48,918 nt of DNA, taken from NCBI GenBank assembly GCA_024698805.1, contig JAILQT010000129.1, forward strand, positions 1 to 48,918, written 5' to 3'. Below, piece by piece: positions 34,431-42,154 of this stretch. Each line of letters begins with the position of its first letter. Positions within the stretch are counted from its first letter, which is position 1. The notes under the pieces were generated by a model. That model made no database searches. It saw only the letters and a program-made list of their open reading frames with translations, and was not told where the DNA came from. This stretch comes from Solobacterium sp. (GTDB taxonomy: Bacteria; Bacillota_I; Bacilli_A; Erysipelotrichales; Erysipelotrichaceae). The translations under genes and the position numbers were made by a program.

Positions 34431-35573
34431 ATGAAGAAACTGTTATCGGTTTTGCTTGCGCTGCTGATCGCAGCAGGCATGATGCCTTTGCGGGTCATGG
34501 CTGAAGAAACAGGGGAAGAAGGAGAGACATTTGAAAGCGGGAAAGTCAAAGAGATCGATGTGAATGACGACAATGCGTATGATGTCGCTGCCGGTCTCCT
34601 CGAAGATTCGGAATACAATTACTGCTTTATCCTGTATCTGAACGGGGGATCGGTCAATTATGATGAATGGATGAACGACTGTCCCAGATATGTATCGAAA
34701 GACGGCAATATGGTCCTGTATCTTACAGAGATCCTTGATCACAGTCATTATGACGGAGAGGGCGTGCCTGAAATGGATGAGTACGGTGAGCCCGAATGGG
34801 ATACGCCCTGGGTGTTTGTCTTTGAACCCCTGGCCCAACCGTCATCGACCGGCCTGTACAAAGCAGGATACAAGTTTGCCGGCTGGTATCAGTATGACGA
34901 CTTTTCCGATGAGAAAAACAGTTTTACGCATGAATTCACAGGAGGCATATACTCTGATTACCTGACCCCGCCGGAATATGCGGAATATTACGCAAAATGG
35001 GTCCCTGATACAAGCTGGAAGCCGGGCTGGAGAAAAACTTCCGACGGCTGGAGATACGCCAAGGAGGCAGGCAAAGACTACAGGGACGGCGTCTATAAGA
35101 TCGGAACGAAATACTACGGCTTCGACGGGGCCGGCTATATGGTCAGGGGATGGAAGAAGTTCAGCGGCAAATGGTATTATTTCGCTTCTTCCGGCGAGGC
35201 TGTCACCGGCTGGAAAAAGCTTTCCGGCAAGTGGTACTGGTTCACATCCGAAGGGAAGATGGTCACCGGATGGAAAAAGATCTCCGGCAAATGGTATTAC
35301 TTCAACGGTTCAGGGGCAATGCTGACGGGATGGCAGAAGATCTCCAAAAAGTGGTATTACTTCCTTTCCGGCGGTGCGATGGTCACCGGCTGGAAGAAGA
35401 TCGGCGCCAAGTGGTATTATTTCCAGTCCTCCGGCGTCATGAAGACAGGCTGGCTTAAGCTCGGGGGCAAGTGGTATTACTTAAAATCTTCCGGTGAGAT
35501 GCTCACGGGAACCATGACGATCGGTCCCAGGACATACATATTCAACAGCAGCGGCGTCTGCCAGAATCCATGA
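34431..35573 (+). CDS. Secreted repeat protein 7
   Basis: The 380 residues comprise signal peptide MKKLLSVLLALLIAAGMMP, mature start AEETGEEGETFE, an Flg_new-like domain related to protein 6 (FILYLNGGSVNYDEW to GYKFAGWYQYDD, EYYAKW), GWRKTSDGWRYA, six repeats and the cap GTMTIGPRTYIFNSSG with CQNP. ATG 34431 gives better spacing to AAAGG than ATG 34425. The upstream 60 bases and the first 30 codons are almost identical to those of protein 8. Confidence 0.85.
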   Translation: MKKLLSVLLALLIAAGMMPLRVMAEETGEEGETFESGKVKEIDVNDDNAYDVAAGLLEDSEYNYCFILYLNGGSVNYDEWMNDCPRYVSKDGNMVLYLTEILDHSHYDGEGVPEMDEYGEPEWDTPWVFVFEPLAQPSSTGLYKAGYKFAGWYQYDDFSDEKNSFTHEFTGGIYSDYLTPPEYAEYYAKWVPDTSWKPGWRKTSDGWRYAKEAGKDYRDGVYKIGTKYYGFDGAGYMVRGWKKFSGKWYYFASSGEAVTGWKKLSGKWYWFTSEGKMVTGWKKISGKWYYFNGSGAMLTGWQKISKKWYYFLSGGAMVTGWKKIGAKWYYFQSSGVMKTGWLKLGGKWYYLKSSGEMLTGTMTIGPRTYIFNSSGVCQNP

Positions 35574-35587
35574 ACAATTGAAAATAC

Positions 35588-35621
35588 GGGCTGGACCATA
35601 TGGGCGGTTCAGCCCATTTTT
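35588..35621 (+). terminator. Terminator after repeat protein 7, includes hairpin copy 4
   Basis: GGGCTGGACC, loop ATATGGGC, GGTTCAGCCC, then ATTTTT. It is a one-base variant of the terminator at 34326. Confidence 0.85.
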
Positions 35622-35692
35622 CCGCTGTCTGCGCAATGATAAAATGTGGTTGAAGAACGATGATTCCAGAATGATTAGAAAGGGAAATGAAT

Positions 35693-37348
35693 ATGAAGAA
35701 ACTGTTATCGGTTTTGCTTGCGCTGCTGATCGCAGCAGGCATGATGCCTTTGCGGGTCATGGCTGAAGAAACAGGGGAATCCGGGGAGACATACGAAGCC
35801 CGCGATTATACGATCACTGTCGTATACCATGGAAGCGGTGGAAAATTCGATGCTTCCCTGCTGGACGGGGTATCTTCCGACCGTACTTCGCGGCGGGCAA
35901 CAGAAACTGTGCATATTACAGATTCTTCCGGCAGCACCACCTACAGTCTCGAAGCGGCTTCCGGTGAAGGCCTGTATTACAAGGAACATGATTTTACCGG
36001 CTGGTATCTGGACAATGGACATACACAGAAACTTGTCACGAGCAGGACGACCCGTTTCCCGTCAAAACTGGATCTGTATGCAGGATGGGAAGATATGAAG
36101 CTCGGCTGGATCAGGACGGATAAGGGCTGGATGTACCGCGTATCCGAGTTTGAATACCTGAAATATTCATGGAAAAAGACCAATGGCAAATATTACTTCC
36201 TGGATGAAGAAGGCATTATGGTGACAGGTCTGTACAAGATCGGCGGACCCTGGTATTACTTCAGGAATAACGGTGTAAATGTCAGGAATGACTGGGCAGA
36301 GATCGACGGTAAGAAACACTATTTCAAATCCGGCGGCGAGATGGTAACGGGATGGCGCATGATCGGCGATTACTGGTATCTGTTTGACGAGGACGGCGTT
36401 ATGCTGACGGGCTGGCAGGAGACACTGGACAGGGAAAAAAACAGATCATATGAAAAGTGCTATTTCGATAAAGACGGCAGGATGTGTACCTATTGGGTGC
36501 GCTTTACTGAGGGCTACAGGTACTTTGGCAAGAACGGTTATATGATCATTGGCTGGGCAAAGTATAACGGGAAATGGTACATGCTCGATAAAGACGGCCT
36601 CATGATGACTGGCTGGCAGACGTTTGGCGAAGACACCTATTACTTCCGGTCCACAGGTGCGATGGCGACCGGATGGGAGAAGATAGACGGCAAGTATTAT
36701 CATTTCCACAAAGGCGGCACGATGGATACCGGCTGGATCACGGACGGCAGCAGTAGGTACTGGCTCGGATCTGACGGCGTGATGCGTACAGGATGGCAGA
36801 AGATCAAAGGCAAATGGTATTATCTGAAAAAGACCGGCGCGATGGTCACCGGCTGGCTGAAAGCCGGGGATACGTATTACCATTTGCGGTCCGACGGCGC
36901 TATGTCGACCAACTGGGATAAGGTCAGCGGGAGATGGTACTACTTCGGCCAGGACGGAAAAATGAGGACGTACTGGGAAAAGATCGATAATTACTGGTAT
37001 TATTTCGGCGAAGACGGCAGGATGCGGGTCGGCTGGAAGAATATCAATAATAAGTGGTACTATTTCAGATCCGGCGGCATCTGTGCCGAGGGCTGGGAAA
37101 AGATCAAAGGCAAATGGTACTGGTTTGACAGTGACGGCGTGATGTTCACCGGCTGGAAGAAATTCTCCGGCGGCTGGAGGTATTTCACATCCAAGGGCTT
37201 CATGATCACCGGCTGGCTGAAACTGGGCAGCGGCAAATATTATTATTTTGATGATAACGGGATCATGGCCACAGGCACAGTCCGGATCGACGGCAAGGCT
37301 TTCGCATTTGATGAAAACGGGGTCTGCCTGAATCCGCAGGACCGCTGA
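35693..37348 (+). CDS. Secreted repeat protein 8 (long, about 19 repeats)
   Basis: The 551 residues have the same signal peptide as protein 7 and mature start AEETGESGETYE. The short Flg_new-like domain (ITVVYHGSGGKFDASL to EHDFTGWYLDNG, LDLYAGW) lacks the insert of protein 7. About 19 wall-binding repeats cover residues 155-540, much more varied than elsewhere (GWRMIGDYWYLFDEDGVMLT, YWVRFTEGYRYFGKNG, GWITDGSSRYWLGSDG). One repeat near residue 245 carries a seven-residue insertion (DREKNRS). It ends CLNPQDR, slightly past the usual stop. ATG 35687 is an alternative start. Confidence 0.85.
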   Translation: MKKLLSVLLALLIAAGMMPLRVMAEETGESGETYEARDYTITVVYHGSGGKFDASLLDGVSSDRTSRRATETVHITDSSGSTTYSLEAASGEGLYYKEHDFTGWYLDNGHTQKLVTSRTTRFPSKLDLYAGWEDMKLGWIRTDKGWMYRVSEFEYLKYSWKKTNGKYYFLDEEGIMVTGLYKIGGPWYYFRNNGVNVRNDWAEIDGKKHYFKSGGEMVTGWRMIGDYWYLFDEDGVMLTGWQETLDREKNRSYEKCYFDKDGRMCTYWVRFTEGYRYFGKNGYMIIGWAKYNGKWYMLDKDGLMMTGWQTFGEDTYYFRSTGAMATGWEKIDGKYYHFHKGGTMDTGWITDGSSRYWLGSDGVMRTGWQKIKGKWYYLKKTGAMVTGWLKAGDTYYHLRSDGAMSTNWDKVSGRWYYFGQDGKMRTYWEKIDNYWYYFGEDGRMRVGWKNINNKWYYFRSGGICAEGWEKIKGKWYWFDSDGVMFTGWKKFSGGWRYFTSKGFMITGWLKLGSGKYYYFDDNGIMATGTVRIDGKAFAFDENGVCLNPQDR

Positions 37349-37394
37349 TCACACAGGATCCGTCATGATAAAATAAACAGGGAGGAACAGGACT

Positions 37395-38666
37395 ATGAGA
37401 AAACTGCTGTTATTCCTGCTTGCGCTGTATCTCGCTGCAGGCTTCCTGCCCGTACAGGTCCGTGCGGAAGCACAGGGTGATACTGCCGTTATCATCGGAG
37501 AATCAACGATCAAAATTGTTTGCAGCGCCAACGGCGGCATATTTGATCCGGATGCAGAAGGCGTATCCGCCGACGGGAGGACAAGGAATTTCGAGACCGG
37601 TGTTTATGAATACGCGAGGGAAACTGCCGACGGCAGCGAGGTATACTGGTATGAACTGATCGACACCATACCGGTCACAGACATCAGCAGGAGCGGGTAT
37701 GACTTTGCCGGATGGTATACAGACAGAGGCTGCACGGATAAGCTTGATGCGGAAAATATCGGCCATGGCACGGGGACACTGTATATATATGCCGGCTGGG
37801 AAGAGATCATCCTCGGCTGGAATAAAACATCCAAAGGATGGATGTACCGTGTCTCAGAGACGAAATACTATAAGGACGGCGTCTTTAAGATCGGCACCGG
37901 TTATTACGGCTTTGATCAGGACGGGATCATGGCAACCGGCTTAAAGACCATATCCGGGAATACGTATTATTTTGAATCTAACGGGAAAATGGTGACAGGC
38001 TGGGCAAAGATCGCAGGGAAATACCATTATTTCGGTCCGGACGGAAAAATGACAAAGCGCTGGAAAAAGATATCCGGAAAGTGGTATTACTTCGATCAGT
38101 ACGGCGTAATGTGCACCGGCTGGCTGCAGTCATCCGGGAAATGGTATTATTTCGGTCCGAACGGCGCCATGAAGAAAGGCTGGGCAAAGATCGCGGGAAA
38201 ATACTATTATTTCGAAAACAACGGCGTAATGTGCACAGGCTGGAAAAAAATCCAGAACAAATGGTTTTACTTTACATCTTCCGGCGCTATGAAGACAGCC
38301 TGGCTGAAGGTGTCCGGGAAATGGTATTATTTCGGTCCGAACGGCATCATGAGGACCGGCTGGAAGAAGATCGGCGGGAAGCAGTATTATTTCAGATCCG
38401 GCGGCGCCATGGCGACCGGCCTTGCCCGGCTTGGCGATAAGACCTATTATTTCGGAACGAACGGTGTTATGGTGACCGGCTGGCAACGGTTCGGCAGCAG
38501 CTGGAGGTATTTCAGCAGACCGAACGGCGTAATGGCAACGGGATGGAAGCTGTTCAGCGGCAGATTCCGTTATTTCAGGACCAACGGCATCATGGTCACC
38601 GGCAAACAGAAGATCGGGACGAAGGTATATATCTTCGACAGCAACGGGTACTGCCTGAACCGGTAA
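37395..38666 (+). CDS. Secreted repeat protein 9 (about 13 repeats)
   Basis: The 423 residues comprise signal peptide MRKLLLFLLALYLAAGFLP, mature start AEAQGDTAVII, an Flg_new-like domain (IKIVCSANGGIFDPD to GYDFAGWYTDRG, LYIYAGW), GWNKTSKGWMYR, then about 13 repeats (for example GWLQSSGKWYYFGPNGAMKK) and the cap GKQKIGTKVYIFDSNG with CLNR. The repeats use GPNG turns not seen in proteins 1-7, so it is an older branch. Ribosome site GGGAGGAAC. ATGATAAAAT at 37364 is a likely -10 region. Confidence 0.85.
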   Translation: MRKLLLFLLALYLAAGFLPVQVRAEAQGDTAVIIGESTIKIVCSANGGIFDPDAEGVSADGRTRNFETGVYEYARETADGSEVYWYELIDTIPVTDISRSGYDFAGWYTDRGCTDKLDAENIGHGTGTLYIYAGWEEIILGWNKTSKGWMYRVSETKYYKDGVFKIGTGYYGFDQDGIMATGLKTISGNTYYFESNGKMVTGWAKIAGKYHYFGPDGKMTKRWKKISGKWYYFDQYGVMCTGWLQSSGKWYYFGPNGAMKKGWAKIAGKYYYFENNGVMCTGWKKIQNKWFYFTSSGAMKTAWLKVSGKWYYFGPNGIMRTGWKKIGGKQYYFRSGGAMATGLARLGDKTYYFGTNGVMVTGWQRFGSSWRYFSRPNGVMATGWKLFSGRFRYFRTNGIMVTGKQKIGTKVYIFDSNGYCLNR

Positions 38667-38703
38667 ACTGCACGTATACCATAGGAAATTCCAGAATTTC
38701 ATA

Positions 38704-38821
38704 TATAATATAAGTGTAAGGATACCATATACATAAAATTGAAATTTGCAGTGCATTCCAAAGCCGGGTCCCCGGATGGATGCACTCTGTAAAGCGGGAG
38801 GGATGCGGTCCCTCCCGTTTT
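38704..38821 (+). ncRNA. Candidate small RNA with own -10 box and terminator
   Basis: A perfect TATAAT (38704-38709) is followed by about 40 AT-rich bases. Then comes a long imperfect hairpin: AGTGCATTCC 38750-38759 pairs with GGATGCACT 38778-38786, and an inner CCGG/CCGG lies at 38764-38775. Next is an intrinsic terminator (CGGGAGGGA, loop TGCGG, TCCCTCCCG, TTTT). No frame longer than a few codons with a ribosome site is present, and the next gene is convergent. The terminator might instead serve repeat protein 9, and transcription here is not proven. Confidence 0.4.
38795..38821 (+). terminator. Intrinsic terminator, plus strand
   Basis: CGGGAGGGA, loop TGCGG, TCCCTCCCG, then TTTT. It ends transcription from repeat protein 9 and/or the candidate small RNA. 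Confidence 0.88.
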
Positions 38822-38847
38822 GCGCCGCTCCGCATGCGTGCAGCCGG

Positions 38848-38875
38848 AAAAAAAGACCTCTGCCAATGGCAGGGG
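38848..38875 (-). terminator. Intrinsic terminator after the DegV gene
   Basis: On the minus strand CCCCTGCC, loop ATT, GGCAGAGG, then TCTTTTTTT, 14 bases after the DegV stop. Confidence 0.88.
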
Positions 38876-38888
38876 CCCATGTACTGTC

Positions 38889-39728
38889 TTATGCGTAGTC
38901 GTCAAATCCGATGATCAGGCCGCCTTCTTCCGCGTAGAAGCTGCACAGACCGGTCGTCTGGTTCACATTCACATCCGCATTCGGATACTTCTCGTGAATG
39001 AGGTCTTTCAGACGGTATGCGTTTTCGGGGGACAAGCAGTGGTTGATCCACACCCTGCCGCCCTGGTAACCGAGTTTCTCCATCTCTGCCAGGCTTGCCT
39101 TGTTTGCTTTCTTTGCGCCTCTTGCGATCGAAGCCTGCATGATCGTGCCTTCATCGCTTGCCTTGCCGATAAAGCGGATGCCGAGCACGCCGGCGATCTT
39201 GGCGAGCGCCATCGGGCATCTGCCGTTTTTCGCGAGATTGTACAGGGATTCCAGGCAGAAGACGATCTTTACATGCCTCTGGTATTCCGTGATTGCCGTG
39301 ACGATCGCTTCAAACGAAAGCTCCTTCCTGATGCCTTCTTCGATCTTCTCAATGATCATCTGCATCGTCGCGCCGGTCGCTTTTGAGTTGACGATATGGA
39401 TCTTCGCCTCCGGATGCTCGCCGAGATAGACTTCCCTTGCATGCACGCAGGAATTATAGCTGCCGGAGAGATTCGCGGAGATCGTCACGCAGAAGATGCA
39501 GTCTGCACCTTCAAACGACTGCAGCCATTCATAGGAATTCGGACAGGATGTCGTACTCGGCTTTTTGCTTGCCTGCATGTGCGCGACCATATCCGCCACA
39601 TTGAGATCGGCGTCATCAACGTATTCGACATCGTCGATCCTGATCTTGAGGGGGACGGATATGAAGTCCACGTCTGTATCATAAACAGTCAGATTCGATG
39701 AGGAATCCGAAACGATTCTGTATTTCAT
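38889..39728 (-). CDS. DegV family fatty-acid-binding protein
   Basis: The 279-residue protein has the DegV pattern: MKYRIVSDSSSNL at the start, the lipid-binding TSCPNSYEW loop, ISANLSGSYNS (the conserved SGTYQS-like block), VNSKATGATMQMI, and CLESLYNLAKNGRC. DegV/FakB proteins bind a fatty acid for presentation to the FakA kinase. No FakA is in the window. GGAG precedes ATG 39728. It lies 64 bases after the DisA-N-like gene with no terminator between, so they are probably co-transcribed. Confidence 0.9.
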   Translation of the reverse strand: MKYRIVSDSSSNLTVYDTDVDFISVPLKIRIDDVEYVDDADLNVADMVAHMQASKKPSTTSCPNSYEWLQSFEGADCIFCVTISANLSGSYNSCVHAREVYLGEHPEAKIHIVNSKATGATMQMIIEKIEEGIRKELSFEAIVTAITEYQRHVKIVFCLESLYNLAKNGRCPMALAKIAGVLGIRFIGKASDEGTIMQASIARGAKKANKASLAEMEKLGYQGGRVWINHCLSPENAYRLKDLIHEKYPNADVNVNQTTGLCSFYAEEGGLIIGFDDYA

Positions 39729-39792
39729 AACAAACTCCTTTTCCAGAACGATATGTAAAGTGATTCATGTGATGAGATAACGGAAAGGCCCG

Positions 39793-41136
39793 TCATCTGG
39801 TCAGGTCGATGCGGTAGACATGGTCTTCCGTAACGGAATCCACAGTACCGTCTTCGCTGATGACGATGCCTGTGAAATACTGCTTCTTCATAAAGCGCCT
39901 TCTGACATAATTGACAGTGGAATTGAATCGTGCGCCTCTTGCCGGATTTCCCTTGGTCACGAGGTCGCCGTCCAGGATCGCGCCGATGCATGTGCATATG
40001 CAGTCTGTATTCATCAGGACTGCGCCGTCGATCGATGTCAGATAACGGATCAGGTCGGATCTTTCATACAGGTCCGTCTCGCTGATGCCGGATGCGCTCT
40101 TCGTGTCGCACAGCCTTGCGGATTCCATGGAGATGTCAAAAGCGCTTCCGATAATGATGATCGTACCGTGTCTCTGCTTTGCGGCTGCCTCAATGACGGT
40201 CTCGATCTTTTCAAGCTGCTCGGGCGTGAGGCCTTCCGTGATCCTGCCGAGGGACCGCTTGATCATGGGTACCTTCTTGTTTTTCGAGTGGATGTGATAA
40301 CGTGCATTGTAATAGGATATCTTCTTGTCACTGTAGGTGATCGTCCATGAAAGGTGGTCCCAGATGCGTACCTTGCATTCGTCGGCGTTGGGCTCATCCT
40401 TTGTAAGACCCTGTATCTTTCCCGCGGAATTGATCACAAGCGAGATGTCTTTGTCGGACAGTTCGACGATCTTGCGGATCTGCCGGAGATGTTCCACCGA
40501 GAACATGATCGGATCTGTAAAGGCTACGTCGAGGCCGTTCTTCCTTGAGCGTTTTTCCGGCTTGATGTCAAAGCGGGGAACGATCAGCGAACAGTTGATA
40601 TAGGAGCCTTCATAGGTAAGCGCGGACAGTGTCTGGATCAGGTTGATATCGAGACGGTAGAACCCGTAAAAGAACTGTACGACGCCGGTGGAGATCAGCG
40701 GTTCGAACATATGTGCGATCTTCAGGCGCTTGATGCCGAAAGCCTCGATCTGCCGGAACAGTTCATTGCAGAATTCACCTGTGATGAAGGAGAGCGGGGA
40801 ACTGTCTTCTTCCTTGAAGTCGAAGATCACGAACATGTTCTCCTGATACCAGGTATAGGAATTCTCGAAATTGGGGATCTCGGAAAGGTCCTTGACATTC
40901 CAGTGTTCGATCTTGCCTGAACGGTGGGATACCGTAACGATCGGATAGCCTTTTTCGATGCCTTCCTCGATCGAGCGCATCTCACTGCAGAAATGAATGG
41001 AAAAAGACGGGATATCCCGCTGGTCATTGTACAGATGCTTCAGCAGATTCAGATACAGATCACGCACCTTGAGAAAGAATTCTTCCTTGGTCATGGAGTC
41101 GTCATCGATCATTAATTCCCAGAAATTATCATTCAT
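39793..41136 (-). CDS. DisA-N (diadenylate cyclase)-like protein with N-terminal sensor region
   Basis: The C-terminal 140 of the 447 residues resemble a DisA_N/DAC domain, the fold that makes cyclic di-AMP from two ATP: GTIIIIGSAFD, then SIDGAVLMN with the DGA motif near residue 371, and GARFNST near 400 where canonical enzymes have RHR. The RHR change to RFN touches ATP binding, so activity is uncertain. The N-terminal 290 residues have no recognised catalytic motif and could be one of the sensor domains reported with DisA_N in bacterial signalling systems. No membrane helix is seen. AGGAGATATGTT fixes ATG 41136. Confidence 0.65.
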   Translation of the reverse strand: MNDNFWELMIDDDSMTKEEFFLKVRDLYLNLLKHLYNDQRDIPSFSIHFCSEMRSIEEGIEKGYPIVTVSHRSGKIEHWNVKDLSEIPNFENSYTWYQENMFVIFDFKEEDSSPLSFITGEFCNELFRQIEAFGIKRLKIAHMFEPLISTGVVQFFYGFYRLDINLIQTLSALTYEGSYINCSLIVPRFDIKPEKRSRKNGLDVAFTDPIMFSVEHLRQIRKIVELSDKDISLVINSAGKIQGLTKDEPNADECKVRIWDHLSWTITYSDKKISYYNARYHIHSKNKKVPMIKRSLGRITEGLTPEQLEKIETVIEAAAKQRHGTIIIIGSAFDISMESARLCDTKSASGISETDLYERSDLIRYLTSIDGAVLMNTDCICTCIGAILDGDLVTKGNPARGARFNSTVNYVRRRFMKKQYFTGIVISEDGTVDSVTEDHVYRIDLTR

Positions 41137-41236
41137 AACATATCTCCTGCTTACATTGTAATGTTCGCTGTCTGTCTGCGTCAAATATCCATTTTCTTTC
41201 CGTGCTCTTCGTGATACATTTCTGTTGGGAGTGAAG

Positions 41237-42154
41237 ATGGATCATACGTTCACAGGGGAAGATCTTGAGCTGTGCGCAAAACTGCTGGCAAATGCCGGTA
41301 TGGACGCACAGGTCAGTGAAGAGAATATAAAGGACCCCGCATTCTGGAAAACTGTGCTGGAAGCACTGAAATTCTATGACCTGCTGGAAAGCGGCAGGGC
41401 AGATATCGCTGCACAGCGTTTTCATAATGACAAGGCTGTTAATGACGAGACTTTCCTGAGGGAAAACATCCGGGACCTGCGGAAAAAACTGAAACATAAA
41501 GATCCTCCCCGCAGGCTGTATATATCCGACCTGCATTTCTATCATCATTCACTGAACCGGCAGATGGACTTAAGAGGATTTAAAGATTTCCGTGAAATGA
41601 ATTCATTTATGATAGAACAGTGGAATAATAAAGTCAGAAAGAACGACGAAGTATTCATCCTGGGCGATCTTTCGATCGCTGCAGGAAAGGCTACGAACGA
41701 GATTCTTTCACAGCTTAACGGGAAACTGTATCTGATCGAAGGCAATCATGATAAGAAGTTCCTGGAGGATAAGGAATTTAATGCGGAAAGATTCATCTGG
41801 GTAAAGCCCTATGCGGAGATCAAGGATCACGGCAGGAAGGTGATCCTGAGCCATTATCCCGTATTCTGCTATAACGGGCAGTACAAAATGAAGGAGGAAG
41901 TCCCGTATGCGTATATGCTGTACGGGCATGTGCACAATACATATGATGAGGACCTGCTCAATCACTTCATCCTGACCACGAGACAGGCTAAGCGCATGTC
42001 GAAATATGATGATGAGCCGAAGAATATTCCGTGTATGATGATCAACTGCTTCTGCATGTTCAGCAATTACCAGCCGCTGACGCTGGAGGAGTGGATCGAG
42101 ACCGACAGAAAGAGAAGAGGGGCAATGAAGCCTCTGGAGATGGTGGGAAAATGA
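41237..42154 (+). CDS. Calcineurin-like metallophosphoesterase
   Basis: The 305-residue protein has a metal-binding core with DLHFYHHSL, GDLSIAAGK, GNHDKKF, SHYPVF and GHVHN, the five blocks of calcineurin-like phosphoesterases. It is preceded by about 85 residues of mostly helical sequence not typical of the family. GGGAGTGAAG supports ATG 41237. The stop overlaps the start of the following membrane protein by four bases (ATGA). The substrate is unknown. Confidence 0.88.
   Translation: MDHTFTGEDLELCAKLLANAGMDAQVSEENIKDPAFWKTVLEALKFYDLLESGRADIAAQRFHNDKAVNDETFLRENIRDLRKKLKHKDPPRRLYISDLHFYHHSLNRQMDLRGFKDFREMNSFMIEQWNNKVRKNDEVFILGDLSIAAGKATNEILSQLNGKLYLIEGNHDKKFLEDKEFNAERFIWVKPYAEIKDHGRKVILSHYPVFCYNGQYKMKEEVPYAYMLYGHVHNTYDEDLLNHFILTTRQAKRMSKYDDEPKNIPCMMINCFCMFSNYQPLTLEEWIETDRKRRGAMKPLEMVGK

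Noticed and set aside
28700-38640. CRISPR-like periodicity of about 60 bases
   Set aside because: The period is the 20-codon wall-binding repeat; it is in frame, protein-coding throughout and the units are not separated by unique spacers.
38889-41136. CBASS-like or DisA-N-linked antiphage operon
   Set aside because: No effector nuclease, membrane effector or SAVED/other nucleotide receptor is beside the DisA-N-like gene; the neighbour is an ordinary DegV protein.
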